From Calothrix sp. NIES-2100 (GTDB lineage Bacteria; Cyanobacteriota; Cyanobacteriia; Cyanobacteriales; Nostocaceae), in NCBI RefSeq assembly GCF_002368195.1, contig NZ_AP018178.1, forward strand, positions 1,496,238 through 1,560,237: a DNA stretch of 64,000 bases, given 5' to 3'. Of this stretch, positions 16,561 through 25,373 are shown piece after piece (position 1 is the first letter of the stretch; every line of letters starts with the position of its first letter). The notes under the pieces were generated by a model. That model saw only the letters and a program-made list of their open reading frames with translations, did no database searches and was not told the origin of the DNA. The position numbers were made by a program, and so were the translations under genes.

Positions 16561-18807
16561 TAGCACTGGCACCCGTTTGTAAGCAGGTGTACCACAGCGC
16601 GTTTCTGTTCTGGCCTTAAAAATAACATTCACTTCGGGATAAAACATCAACGCTGCGCCTTCCCGTACAGCACCGTAAATCACTTCCACGTTCTCTAGTT
16701 TGTCAGCATCGCCCTGTACTGTGACGCGATCGTGTTCGGCTAACCCAATCTTTTGTGCATCTAAGCGATTCATCAAAATGCAGTGGCGATGGGGCATTCC
16801 CCGGTACTGATCGTCAATTTTGTAAACCACCGTGTTGTGTTGGGAATAGCTGCGTCCGGTCATTAATGCTAGCACGAGACTATTTGCTCTATCATCAATA
16901 TCAAAGTCTTGAGGTTGAGGTAGAGCCAGATTCGGCAGTGGCGTAGTCAACATTTTGGCCTTACCTGACGGCGTTTTGAAATGGGGTTCGGTGACGATGC
17001 GCCCAGAGATGATAAACTCTTCGCTGGTGTCGTCAATCGTCGCGATTTTTTCATAGCCGGGAATGGTTGTAGCAATCAGTTGCCGCACGTAGCGAGTATC
17101 TTGCAGTTTGCGCCACTCGACAGGATATTCACCCAGCAGCCGATGAGCTAGTTCAGTTAAAAACTCGACCTCGGAAATTAAATCTGCATCCTTGAGGTGA
17201 GTTTTGCCTTCATCATTGAGGCGCACAAAGTTGTTACCCGATTCAACGGTGGTTTTGTGGGGGTTTTCAAATCGGTTGAGGACGGGAATGATGATTGTGT
17301 GAGTTTTCGCCAATCCGTGAAAGTGCCCAATGTTGGGTTTAGTAGCGAGATAGATGATAGTATCGATGTTACCCAATGCCCGTTTTGCCTGGGCTGAGTC
17401 AGGATTAGCACCATAGAGATTGCCGCCTACACAGATAAGACTATCCACTTTGCCCGCTTGGGCTGCTTCGATCAGGTCACGAGTATGATAACCAGTGGGT
17501 AAAGAGAGCGATCGCCCCAACAACTGCTCCAAAGCCTGCTTAATTTCTTCTTTGAGCTTTACGGTGACACCCATTGAGCCAAAGCCCTGCACGTTGGAAT
17601 GTCCCCGCACAGGCATGACTCCGGCTCCCATTTTGCCAATCTGTCCGCTAATTAACGCTGTATTGGCAATGCTGTAGACATTATCGACACCATTTGTATG
17701 TTGGGTAATGCCCATTGCCCAACCAAAAACCACAGCTTTTGATGTCCCGATAATGGTTGCGGCGGCGGCAATTTCTGCCTGGGACACGCCGCAGGTAGTC
17801 GTGATGGTTTCCCAAGAAAGCGATCGCGCCTGTTCTAATACTGCTTCCCACCCTTGGGTATGCGCTTGCAAAAAGTCGTACTGCACAAACCCCTGTTCAA
17901 TTAACGCTTTTTGAATGCCCACAAACAGCGCTACATCACTACCGGGAATCGGCTGAAGATATAATGAAGCAATTTCAGAACCAGGAATTAGAGATTTAAC
18001 TGGGAATGCCGGAGAGCCAAATTTCACCAATCCAATTTCCATCACGGGATTGATCACAATCACTTTGCCACCCTTGTCCCGCAGTTTGATCAGCTCATTC
18101 ATCAAACGTGGATGATTGTAAGCGGAATTTGCCCCTGCTAAGACCACACAATCTGCCTGCTTCAAGCTTTCCAGGCTGACAATCGACGTGTTTGTGCCAA
18201 ACATCTCCTTGAGTGCGGTTGTAGAAGGAGCATGGCACAGATCTGAACAATCTGCCAAATTATTGGAACCTAGGGTTCGCAGCAGCAGTTGTAGTAAAAA
18301 TGCCGCTTCGTTGGAGCCACGCCCGGAACTGTAGGATGCAACTCGCTCTGGTGGTTTCTTAAACGCAGCTTTGGCGATCGCATAAATCTCTTCCCAAGAA
18401 ATGCGCTGATAATGGTCACTACCTGAGCGTCGAATCACTGGGAAGCTAAGTCTTCCCAGGCGATCTGCTTCCATAGAGGATAGCTGTTGTAGGTCAGTAA
18501 TCTTGTGGGAATCAAAGAAGTGGACTGGAACCGGAGGTTGGATTTCGGCTGAAATGGCTTCTACACTTTTCATGCAGCGTTGTAGTTTCTCACCCACTTC
18601 ATTGGTGAATCCACCTTTTTGTCCACCAGTCCCCCAGGAGCAGGACAGGCAAGCACTCTTGTGAAACAGAGTTTTCCACAGATGTGGCCCTTCTGGTGAT
18701 AGTGTGTGCTTTGCCCAATACTCAATTACAGGCAACCCACCGCCAATTTCTGGGGTGTTTTCATTGGTTTCGTGGAAGGGCGGTTGGGTCCCGGAGTTGG
18801 TATCCAT
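16546..18807 (-). CDS. Molybdopterin oxidoreductase, FdhF/YdeP family (formate dehydrogenase alpha-like)
   Basis: A 753-residue, apparently full-length member of the FdhF/YdeP branch of the molybdopterin-dependent (DMSO-reductase) superfamily. The N-terminus has a CLSCSWGTGGQKGG segment (about residues 53-66), the middle has SGRGSNEAAFLLQ and DLCHAPST, and the C-terminal dinucleotide-binding part includes MTGRSYSQHNTVVY and ends RCGTPAYKRVPV. Family members are annotated as formate dehydrogenase-like, but the substrate of most is unproven. It is a soluble, probably cytoplasmic enzyme with a bis-pterin molybdenum cofactor. No partner electron-transfer subunit is adjacent. It lies about 1 kb from the formaldehyde-oxidising frmA on the same strand, so a role in formate removal is conceivable but is inference. 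It starts at ATG 18807. Confidence 0.85.
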   Translation of the reverse strand: MDTNSGTQPPFHETNENTPEIGGGLPVIEYWAKHTLSPEGPHLWKTLFHKSACLSCSWGTGGQKGGFTNEVGEKLQRCMKSVEAISAEIQPPVPVHFFDSHKITDLQQLSSMEADRLGRLSFPVIRRSGSDHYQRISWEEIYAIAKAAFKKPPERVASYSSGRGSNEAAFLLQLLLRTLGSNNLADCSDLCHAPSTTALKEMFGTNTSIVSLESLKQADCVVLAGANSAYNHPRLMNELIKLRDKGGKVIVINPVMEIGLVKFGSPAFPVKSLIPGSEIASLYLQPIPGSDVALFVGIQKALIEQGFVQYDFLQAHTQGWEAVLEQARSLSWETITTTCGVSQAEIAAAATIIGTSKAVVFGWAMGITQHTNGVDNVYSIANTALISGQIGKMGAGVMPVRGHSNVQGFGSMGVTVKLKEEIKQALEQLLGRSLSLPTGYHTRDLIEAAQAGKVDSLICVGGNLYGANPDSAQAKRALGNIDTIIYLATKPNIGHFHGLAKTHTIIIPVLNRFENPHKTTVESGNNFVRLNDEGKTHLKDADLISEVEFLTELAHRLLGEYPVEWRKLQDTRYVRQLIATTIPGYEKIATIDDTSEEFIISGRIVTEPHFKTPSGKAKMLTTPLPNLALPQPQDFDIDDRANSLVLALMTGRSYSQHNTVVYKIDDQYRGMPHRHCILMNRLDAQKIGLAEHDRVTVQGDADKLENVEVIYGAVREGAALMFYPEVNVIFKARTETRCGTPAYKRVPVLVYRK

Positions 18808-19402
18808 CTAGTTGCAGCGACAAATCAGTTCATTTTGTGCAATTTAATCTAATTTACTGGACATGAAAATTCCTCATTAGGTAGATTTTCGCGCTCTCTA
18901 CAAGTATGGGACGGAATACCCGCTCTTAGCTCGACTTTATCCAAAATTAAGAACTCGGCTTGACTGAGCCAGCAAAAACCCTGGTTTTTTGGCCAATACT
19001 TTTTCCATCTCATTGATTTGCGATTCTGTTCAAAAAGTAAAACTACCTTCCTGCAATGGTTTTAGCGTCTGGTTTTGGTTTTCGTAAAAATGGATAAAGT
19101 CGAGCTTAGTGGAGTCGCAACTGTCTACGGCAGAAATAGCATCGAGTATTCCAAAGCAGGCGGTTCTAATCGCCAGCGCAAACCATCTACTTCACCAGTT
19201 CCTGTTGTTGTCGAAGCTTCCCCTACTCAACCGACCCCAACTGCAATTATTCCAGAAGCAACTAACGGGCGAGTTAAGAATTAGCATTGAATATCTGCAT
19301 TCAGCGATCAGCTATTATGCTTTTAAGTTGCACAATCCATAGTCAGGGCTGTTGACAGTTGACCGTTGACAGCCCTTATTAGTAATCTTACTGGTGCCCA
19401 TT
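18808..19402. other. Gap with one doubtful small ORF
   Basis: Between the molybdopterin gene and the MITE-like repeat there is about 600 bp. A plus-strand frame ending at 19284 contains a basic, Ser/Pro/Thr-rich stretch (STSPVPVVVEASPTQPTP) that could be the linker of a decayed protein. Its upstream part has no recognisable domain and no good start, so I do not call it as a gene. Nothing else was seen. Confidence 0.35.
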
Positions 19403-19404
19403 GG

Positions 19405-19586
19405 TGTCAACTTAACGTGAAAGCCTTATCAAGACTTGATTTTGCCTCAAATCGTCTACCATCAAGATCCCCGTTACCCCACCCCAGTTTTGTCTAAAGC
19501 CAAAACTTCCCCTCCCCGTTTACGGGGAGGGGATAAAGGGGTGGGGTAAAACGCTTGTGGAATAAGCCTTTTAACTTAAGTTGACA
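19405..19586. mobile_element. MITE-like element, copy A
   Basis: The left end TGTCAACTTAACGTGAAA and the right end (minus strand TGTCAACTTAAGTTAAAA) are imperfect terminal inverted repeats of about 25 bp. The element is about 182 bp, has no coding capacity, and carries an internal GC-rich palindrome (CCCCTCCCCG / CGGGGAGGGG). A second copy with the same ends is at 23770-23951, and both are preceded by CCCATTGG. It has the shape of a miniature inverted-repeat element mobilised by a transposase encoded elsewhere. Confidence 0.6.
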
Positions 19587-19688
19587 CAGGTGACTGGTGC
19601 CGTGCCCCTACGAAAGGATCTGTGGTTCAATTACCACCGAAACTGCTGTAAGGAGTCGTGTAAAAATAAGTTAAACAATTTAATATTT

Positions 19689-19734
19689 GTAGTGCGGGAC
19701 GAAAAGCCCGCGCGAGCTTTCCGGCTCGCACTAC
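19689..19734. repeat. Palindromic dispersed repeat
   Basis: Nested hairpin with arms GTAGTGCG / CGCACTAC and an internal GCCCGCGCGAGC / GGCTCG part, followed on the plus strand by TTATTTTTA. It could act as a terminator but looks like one of the GC-rich palindromes scattered through cyanobacterial genomes. Confidence 0.5.
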
Positions 19735-19785
19735 TTATTTTTACTTGATGCCTAATTTCATTGTAAATAAACCCGCACTGTAGGG

Positions 19786-19800
19786 GCGGGGTTTCCCCGC
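19786..19800 (-). terminator. Possible terminator of frmA
   Basis: The short perfect stem GCGGGG / CCCCGC with a 3-nt loop lies about 22 bp past the frmA stop. On the minus strand it is followed by a T-rich stretch after a short spacer. The same GGGGCGGGG-type sequence recurs between other genes of the window, so it may be a repeat used as a terminator. Confidence 0.4.
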
Positions 19801-19821
19801 TCTTGAACAAAATTTATGCAA

Positions 19822-20931
19822 CTAAAACGTCACCACACTCCGAATTGATTCACCTTTGTGCATCAATTCAAAAGCATCATTAATTTGTTCAATCGGCATT
19901 ACATGGGTAATCAAATCATCAATATTTATCTTCCCATCCATATACCAATCAACAATTTTCGGCACATCTGTACGTCCCCTAGCGCCACCGAATGCTGAAC
20001 CTTTCCACACACGACCAGTTACTAGTTGAAACGGACGAGTACTAATTTCTTGTCCCGCACCCGCAACACCAATAATTACACTCACGCCCCAACCTTTATG
20101 ACAGCATTCTAAGGCTTGACGCATCACCTTAACATTGCCAATACATTCAAAGGTGTAATCAGCACCGCCTTTGGTTAAGTCTACTAAGTAGGGAACTAAA
20201 TCATCTTCTACTTCCTGGGGGTTAACAAAGTGCGTCATGCCAAACTTTTCAGCTAAGGCGCGTTTGCTGGGATTAATATCTACCCCCACAATCATATCCG
20301 CTCCCACCAGGCGCGCTCCTTGGATGACATTTAAGCCAATACCGCCTAAGCCAAAAACTATTACCTTTGCCCCTGGTTCGACTTTAGCTGTATAAATAAC
20401 TGCACCAATTCCTGTGGTCACGCCACAGCCAATGTAACAAACCTTATCAAATGGGGCATCTTCGCGAATCTTAGCTACGGCAATTTCGGGCAAGACTGTA
20501 TAATTAGCAAATGTAGATGTACCCATATAATGATGAATCATTTCGCCACCGATACTAAAGCGACTTGTACCATCGGGCATGACACCGCGTCCTTGGGTAG
20601 GGCGAATAGCTTGGCAAAGATTGGTTTTCAGGCTGAGACAATATTCACACTGACGACATTCTGGAGTGTAAAGGGGAATAACGCGATCGCCCCTTTTTAC
20701 ACTCTTGACACCAGCACCTACCTCCACCACTACACCAGCACCTTCATGCCCTAAAATCGCGGGAAACAAACCTTCAGGATCGTCGCCAGAAAGAGTGAAA
20801 GCATCGGTATGGCACACACCACTGGCTTTAATTTCTACCAATACTTCCCCAGGTTGTGGCCCTGATAATTGAACCGTTTCAATAGTTAACGGCTTACCCG
20901 CGCCGTAAGCGACTGCTGCTTTAACTTCCAA
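19822..20931 (-). CDS. frmA: S-(hydroxymethyl)glutathione dehydrogenase / class III alcohol dehydrogenase
   Basis: A 369-residue zinc alcohol dehydrogenase of class III, which oxidises the formaldehyde-glutathione adduct with NAD and can also reduce S-nitrosoglutathione. The catalytic zinc ligands Cys40, His62 and Cys169 are present, as are the four structural-zinc cysteines (Cys92, 95, 98, 106) and the Rossmann motif GLGGIG (194-199). The length fits the family. The start is a TTG at 20931 preceded at good spacing by AGGAGGG, and the family N-terminus begins right there, so the non-ATG start is well supported. No S-formylglutathione hydrolase gene is adjacent. It stands alone, transcribed towards the FdhF/YdeP gene. 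Confidence 0.93.
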   Translation of the reverse strand: MEVKAAVAYGAGKPLTIETVQLSGPQPGEVLVEIKASGVCHTDAFTLSGDDPEGLFPAILGHEGAGVVVEVGAGVKSVKRGDRVIPLYTPECRQCEYCLSLKTNLCQAIRPTQGRGVMPDGTSRFSIGGEMIHHYMGTSTFANYTVLPEIAVAKIREDAPFDKVCYIGCGVTTGIGAVIYTAKVEPGAKVIVFGLGGIGLNVIQGARLVGADMIVGVDINPSKRALAEKFGMTHFVNPQEVEDDLVPYLVDLTKGGADYTFECIGNVKVMRQALECCHKGWGVSVIIGVAGAGQEISTRPFQLVTGRVWKGSAFGGARGRTDVPKIVDWYMDGKINIDDLITHVMPIEQINDAFELMHKGESIRSVVTF

Positions 20932-20989
20932 AAGTCAGCCCTCCTGTATGTAAGTTGCTTTATTGGGCTGATATGAGTTTACCGAAAGT

Positions 20990-21215
20990 CGGTGGTAAAG
21001 GGGTAGGGGACGGTTGACGGTTGATGGTTGACTGTTGTAGGGGCGGGTTCACCGATATCCTCATTTATTAACAAAGATCCAAATAAACCCGCCCCTACTG
21101 ACTGTTGACTGTGACAAATGCCCAATGACGGCAGTTGCTACAACGGGGGGAACCCCCGCAACGCACTGCCTCCCCAATGCCCCATGCCCCATGCCCAATG
21201 CCCAATGACAAAAAA
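20990..21215. repeat. Repeat-rich gap between frmA and avtA
   Basis: This divergent intergenic region contains GGTTGAC-type heptamer repeats, a perfect 12-bp inverted repeat (TAGGGGCGGGTT at 21038 and AACCCGCCCCTA at 21086), and the heptamers GCCCCAT and GCCCAAT in tandem near 21180-21207. The remaining bases up to 21373 are AT-rich and presumably carry the avtA promoter, but no box could be assigned with confidence. Confidence 0.6.
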
Positions 21216-21373
21216 TTATAAAAATAATGTAACTTTGTTAAAATGTCATTCTCTAGTTTAGATTATTTAAAGGTGGAAATAGTTGTTTGAGCAACGACGT
21301 AAACCTTGTGCTAGCAGCAATCCGCCGATAAGAATTTGTCAATACCGCAATAAATTTATTTTCGTTACAGCTT

Positions 21374-22657
21374 ATGAATCCTGCCCTTACAAAAATTGGC
21401 GCTCAAATGTCTAACCTGACCGGCGTTCGAGCGATTATGAAAGATATTGTGGAAACGTTAAAAGCTAATGCTGGGCAGGAATTAATTAATTTGAGTGCGG
21501 GTAATCCGTTGATTTTGCCGGCAGTAGAACGATTATGGCGCGATTGTACGGCAGATTTACTCGCTAGCTCTGAATATGGTGAAGTTGTTTGCCGTTACGG
21601 TTCTAGCCAAGGTTATGCACCTTTAATTGAGGCGATCGCTAATGATTTTAATCGCCGTTATGGGTTAAATTTAAGCGATCGCAATATTTTAATTACTCCC
21701 GGTAGTCAAACTCTCTACTTCTACGCCGCCAATGCCTTTGGGGGTTACACTACTACAGGTGAACTCAAGGAAATTGTCTTACCTCTTTCCCCTGACTACA
21801 CTGGTTATGGTGGAATTTGCTTAGATCCAGAAGCATTAATTGCTTACAAACCAGCTTTAGATATTGATGCACCTGCCCATAGATTTAAATATCGTCCCGA
21901 CTTCAGCCAACTGTCAATTACAGAAAAGACAGGTTGTGTAATTTTCTCTCGTCCCTGTAACCCTACAGGTAACGTCCTCACCGATGACGAAGTCAGAAAA
22001 ATTGCGGCTTTAGCTGCACCTTACGATGTGCCAGTATTTATTGACTCAGCTTATGCACCTCCCTTCCCGGCGCTGAATTTTACAGATATGTCGTTGATAT
22101 TTGGCGAAAATATCATTCATTGCACCAGCTTATCCAAGGCGGGGCTACCAGGAGAGAGAATTGGGATTGCTATTGGCAATGAAAAGGTGATTCAAGTTCT
22201 CGAGTCATTTCAAACCAATGCTAGCCTGCATTCGTCCCGGTATGGACAAGCGATCGCAGCTCGTGCTATCAATTCGGGAGCCTTGGCGGAAATTGCCGAA
22301 CAAGTCATTCGCCCATTCTACCAAAACAAGTTTAGTGTCTTAGAAAATACATTAGATGCTTCCATGTCCAAGGACTTACCTTGGTTCCTCCATCGCGGTG
22401 AAGGCGCTATCTTTGCTTGGTTGTGGTTAGAAGATTTACCAATTAGCGATTGGGAATTATACCAAGAATTAAAGCAAGTAGGTGTAATTGTTGTTCCTGG
22501 TAGTACATTCTTCCCTGGTTTAAAAGAAGATTGGCCCCACAAACAGCAATGTCTCCGCATCAGCCTCACCGGTAGCGATGAGGAATTGGTAACAGGAATG
22601 CGCCGTTTAGCGAAGGTAGTTGAACAAGTTTATGAGCGTTCAGCTGTGAGTGCTTAG
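21374..22657 (+). CDS. avtA: Valine--pyruvate aminotransferase
   Basis: A 427-residue fold-type I PLP aminotransferase matching AvtA, which interconverts valine/2-oxoisovalerate and alanine/pyruvate. The aldimine lysine is Lys255 in SLSKAGLPGERIG, the PLP-phosphate and ring contacts include SRPCNPTGN (192-200) and FIDSAY (222-227), and the substrate-side NLSAGNPL is near residue 39. Length and ends fit the family. ATG 21374 has no strong ribosome binding site. It is a single gene flanked by repeat-rich gaps. A link with the downstream 2-oxoacid decarboxylase at 47.7 kb is possible biochemically but there is no genetic linkage. Confidence 0.9.
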   Translation: MNPALTKIGAQMSNLTGVRAIMKDIVETLKANAGQELINLSAGNPLILPAVERLWRDCTADLLASSEYGEVVCRYGSSQGYAPLIEAIANDFNRRYGLNLSDRNILITPGSQTLYFYAANAFGGYTTTGELKEIVLPLSPDYTGYGGICLDPEALIAYKPALDIDAPAHRFKYRPDFSQLSITEKTGCVIFSRPCNPTGNVLTDDEVRKIAALAAPYDVPVFIDSAYAPPFPALNFTDMSLIFGENIIHCTSLSKAGLPGERIGIAIGNEKVIQVLESFQTNASLHSSRYGQAIAARAINSGALAEIAEQVIRPFYQNKFSVLENTLDASMSKDLPWFLHRGEGAIFAWLWLEDLPISDWELYQELKQVGVIVVPGSTFFPGLKEDWPHKQQCLRISLTGSDEELVTGMRRLAKVVEQVYERSAVSA

Positions 22658-22821
22658 TAAAAGAAGGCAGCACTTCGGCTTCGCTCAGTGACCACAGGCA
22701 GAGGGCAGAAGGCAGAAGGTAGTCATGATAAACTTCGTACACTGCCAAGTATGTAAGTAGCTTTTTTCCTTTACCTTTTCCGCTTTCCTTTTAAGGACAT
22801 TAGTCCTAAGCCACAAAACTT

Positions 22822-22845
22822 CCCCTCCTCGCTTGCGGGGAGGGG
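22822..22845. repeat. GC-rich hairpin between avtA and rimM
   Basis: The arms CCCCTCCTCGC and GCGGGGAGGGG pair with one mismatch. The same GGGGAGGGG type of palindrome is inside the MITE-like elements. It could terminate avtA transcription. Confidence 0.45.
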
Positions 22846-22901
22846 TTAGGGGTGGGGTTAAAAGCCTACTGCATCCAAACGAGAAACGCTGTAATTAAAT
22901 A

Positions 22902-23540
22902 ATGGGAATGAACCGCGAAGAAACGAAGAACGCGAAAAAAGAAAGGAAAAAACAGACTAATCCAAAATCCAAAATCCAAAATCCAAAATTGGACGATTGG
23001 CTAGATATTGGTAAAATTGTTGCAGCTCAAGGGTTGGCTGGGGAGTTGCGGGTGTATCCGAATACTGATTTCCCGGAACGATTTGAGGTAGCAGGAAAGC
23101 GGTGGTTGTTGCGTCCTGGGGAGACAGAACCGCAACCTGTAGAATTACTTGCAGGGCGTTACGTTGAAGGGAAAAATGTGTATGTGATTAAATTAGCTGG
23201 TGTAGACGATCGCAACCAAGCTGAGGATTTGCGCGATTCTAAATTAATGGTACCAGCAAGCGATCGCCCCGAATTGGCAGAAGATGAATTTTATGTTCCC
23301 GATTTGCTAGGCTTGGAAGTGTTTTTGCAAGCATCCGGTGAACTTTTGGGCAAAGTAGTAGATATAATTCCCGCTGGTCATGATTTATTAGAAGTAGAGT
23401 TAGATCCGGAATTTGCACCCAATAAAAAACACAAGAAAGTTTTAATTCCCTTTGTGGAAGCGATCGCACCTGTTGTAGATCTACAAGCCGGTCGCATTGA
23501 AGTTACACCCCCACCAGGGTTATTGGAAATCAATGATTAA
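22902..23540 (+). CDS. rimM: Ribosome maturation factor RimM
   Basis: The conserved part starts with WLDIGKIVAAQGLAGELRVY and continues through the PRC-barrel half (DEFYVPDLLGLEV near residue 127, then LIPFVEAIAPVVD) to EVTPPPGLLEI, the usual RimM C-terminus. RimM binds ribosomal protein S19 and assists 30S maturation. The frame opens at ATG 22902, giving a 29-residue lysine-rich N-terminal extension not usual for RimM. Part of it is encoded by a tandem heptamer repeat at 22960-22987. An in-frame TTG at 22989 would give the normal start, but neither position has a clear ribosome binding site, so the true start is uncertain. Confidence 0.92.
   Translation: MGMNREETKNAKKERKKQTNPKSKIQNPKLDDWLDIGKIVAAQGLAGELRVYPNTDFPERFEVAGKRWLLRPGETEPQPVELLAGRYVEGKNVYVIKLAGVDDRNQAEDLRDSKLMVPASDRPELAEDEFYVPDLLGLEVFLQASGELLGKVVDIIPAGHDLLEVELDPEFAPNKKHKKVLIPFVEAIAPVVDLQAGRIEVTPPPGLLEIND
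22960..22987 (+). repeat. Heptamer repeat ATCCAAA x4 in the rimM 5' end
   Basis: Four perfect head-to-tail copies of ATCCAAA. If translation begins at 22902 they encode a short N/P/K/S/I-rich peptide in the RimM extension. Short tandem heptamers are typical of heterocyst-forming cyanobacteria. Confidence 0.85.
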
Positions 23541-23567
23541 GTTGTCGGTTGAATTAACCGTGTACTA

Positions 23568-23714
23568 ACCACAGGGTTTGCGGAAGTCACCACAGGGTTT
23601 GTGGAAGTCACCACAGGGTTTGCGGAAGTCACCACAGGGTTTGCGGAAGTCACCACAGGGTTTGCGGAAGTCACCACAGGGTTTGCGGAAGTCACCACAG
23701 GGTTTGCGAAAGTA
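23568..23714 (+). repeat. 21-bp tandem repeat, seven copies
   Basis: Seven units of 21 bp (core CACAGGGTTTGCGGAAGTC), nearly identical, starting 28 bp after the rimM stop; the last is slightly degenerate. One frame of the plus strand reads a seven-residue unit (TTGFAEV) repeatedly, but there is no start codon or ribosome binding site, so I treat it as noncoding. Confidence 0.9.
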
Positions 23715-23769
23715 AGGAAATACCAAAAAATAAATTATTCCAAATTGTAGGGGTGGGGTTTCCCATTGG

Positions 23770-23951
23770 TGTCAACTTAAGCCGAAAGCTATATCGGGCA
23801 AGCGTTGTACAAATCCCCCATGCCCTCATCCCCTAACCCCTTCTCCCCAGGGAGAAGGGGAATTGGATCTCTAGCTCCCCTCTCCCAGGGGAGAGGGGCT
23901 GGGGGTGAGGGCGAAACCTTTTCACCAAGCGGGTTTCACGTTAAGTTGACA
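23770..23951. mobile_element. MITE-like element, copy B
   Basis: The left end is TGTCAACTTAAGCCGAAAG and the right end, read on the minus strand, is TGTCAACTTAACGTGAAA. The right end is identical over 18 bases to the left end of copy A at 19405. Length about 182 bp, noncoding, with internal hairpins of CCCCTTCTCCC / GGGAGAAGGGG type. The internal sequence differs from copy A although the ends and size agree. Confidence 0.6.
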
Positions 23952-24065
23952 CGTATGGGGGTTTCCCCGCCCCTACGAGTTGATAGGCTCAGCAAATTGA
24001 TGATGGGGATGTTTGTTTATTTGTCAACTCTCTAACGAAATTTGCTAAGAAAGTGCGATCGCAAT

Positions 24066-24560
24066 TCAGTCATCAGCATAAGTGGGATCAACGATCACAC
24101 TTTTATCTGGCAAAATAGTATTGCAAAACAAAGCATTTTCCCAGAGTGCGCTAGCTTCACCAGAGGCATCAGTTAGGTTAGCATTAGTCAAATTCACACC
24201 AGTCATCTGGGCACCTATGATATTAGCTCTAGTTAGATTGGCACTAGTTAGATTAGCACCAGTCAATTCGGTAAAACTCAAGTTGGCTTCGGTTAGATTA
24301 ACGCCACTTAAATTGGCATAACTCAAATAAGCTTTAGTCAGGTTAGCGCTACTGAGGTTAGCTCCACAGAGGTTGGTAGCACCAAGGTTAGCTTCACTCA
24401 GATTGGCACCATTAAGATTAATCCCACTCAAATCGTTACCAATAGGATCGTTATTACTCCAGTCTGCACCACTCAACTTGGCATATCTCAAGTCAACTCC
24501 ACTAAAATCTCGCTCCCCAGCAGCATATCGTTGCAACAACTCCTCAGCAGTTATTCTCAT
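24066..24560 (-). CDS. Pentapeptide repeat protein
   Basis: A 164-residue protein made almost entirely of A(N/D)LxX pentapeptides from about residue 18 to 135 (for example GANLSEANLGATNL and LTSANLTRANI). Such repeats fold into a right-handed quadrilateral beta helix. No other domain, signal peptide or membrane segment is seen, so it is presumably cytoplasmic. The function of most small cyanobacterial pentapeptide proteins is unknown. It starts at ATG 24560, divergently from the Uma2 gene with about 135 bp between the starts. Confidence 0.9.
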   Translation of the reverse strand: MRITAEELLQRYAAGERDFSGVDLRYAKLSGADWSNNDPIGNDLSGINLNGANLSEANLGATNLCGANLSSANLTKAYLSYANLSGVNLTEANLSFTELTGANLTSANLTRANIIGAQMTGVNLTNANLTDASGEASALWENALFCNTILPDKSVIVDPTYADD

Positions 24561-24695
24561 CTATTTACCCACTCATCCGATCGCATCATATTGCGATCGC
24601 TTCTTGCAAACCATAAACAGCAATGTCACCAATACTTCAAATCTTGCTATCCGGTGCTAAAATCCAAGCAGGTTAGATATGCCTTCCTTCAGCTT

Positions 24696-25373
24696 ATGGT
24701 TGCTCAAGCCGAATCATTAAACCCAACAGAAGTCATCTACCCGGATAGTGACGGACAGCCAATGGCAAATAATACTGAACAGTTTAACTGGATTTTGGTC
24801 ATCCAGCAAAATTTGGATTGGTTGTATGCCAATGACCCAAATGTATTTGTGGCGGGAGATTTGTTTTGGTATCCTGTGGAAGGACGCAATAACATTGTAA
24901 ATGCACCAGATGTAATGGTGGTGTTTGGTAGACCAAAAGGTAAACGTGGTTCTTATCAACAATGGTATGAGTCAGGAATTGCACCGCAAGTAGTGTTTGA
25001 AATTCTTTCTCCTAGCAATTCCCAAGATGAGATGGATCGAAAACTCCTCTTTTACGATCGCTACGGCGTTGAGGAGTATTACATTTACAATCCGGAGAAA
25101 AATCAGTTAAGAGGCTGGCTGCGAGGTGAAGTTGGGTTAGATATCATTCCCGCGATCGCAAATTTTTCCAGTCCCCGCTTAGGAATTCGCTTTGATTTAT
25201 CTGGCGAGGAGTTGCAAATTTATCGTCCTGATGGCACAAAGTTTTTCTCTTATATAGAAATTTGTCAACGCCTAGAACAAGCCGAAGCAGCATTAGCAGC
25301 AGAAACAAGGCGAGCGCAAATTCTCGCCGAAAGGTTGCGTCAAATGGGAGTTAATCCCGAAGATTTGATGTAA
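24696..25373 (+). CDS. Uma2 family endonuclease-like protein (DUF820)
   Basis: A 225-residue protein of the Uma2/DUF820 family, a PD-(D/E)XK nuclease-fold group greatly expanded in cyanobacteria. The core is seen as PDVMVVFGRPKGKRG, then VVFEILSPSN and YDRYGVEEYYIYNP. The acidic residues of the first two and the lysine-containing strands fit the nuclease fold. The C-terminus is a short coiled coil rich in Ala/Glu/Arg. ATG 24696 is the likely start, because upstream in-frame codons overlap the divergent pentapeptide gene and resemble no protein. Activity of the family is largely unproven. Confidence 0.85.
   Translation: MVAQAESLNPTEVIYPDSDGQPMANNTEQFNWILVIQQNLDWLYANDPNVFVAGDLFWYPVEGRNNIVNAPDVMVVFGRPKGKRGSYQQWYESGIAPQVVFEILSPSNSQDEMDRKLLFYDRYGVEEYYIYNPEKNQLRGWLRGEVGLDIIPAIANFSSPRLGIRFDLSGEELQIYRPDGTKFFSYIEICQRLEQAEAALAAETRRAQILAERLRQMGVNPEDLM

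Noticed and set aside
19075..19284. Small basic, Pro/Thr-rich ORF
   Set aside because: No conserved domain or convincing start; could be part of a decayed gene but is not supportable as a gene.
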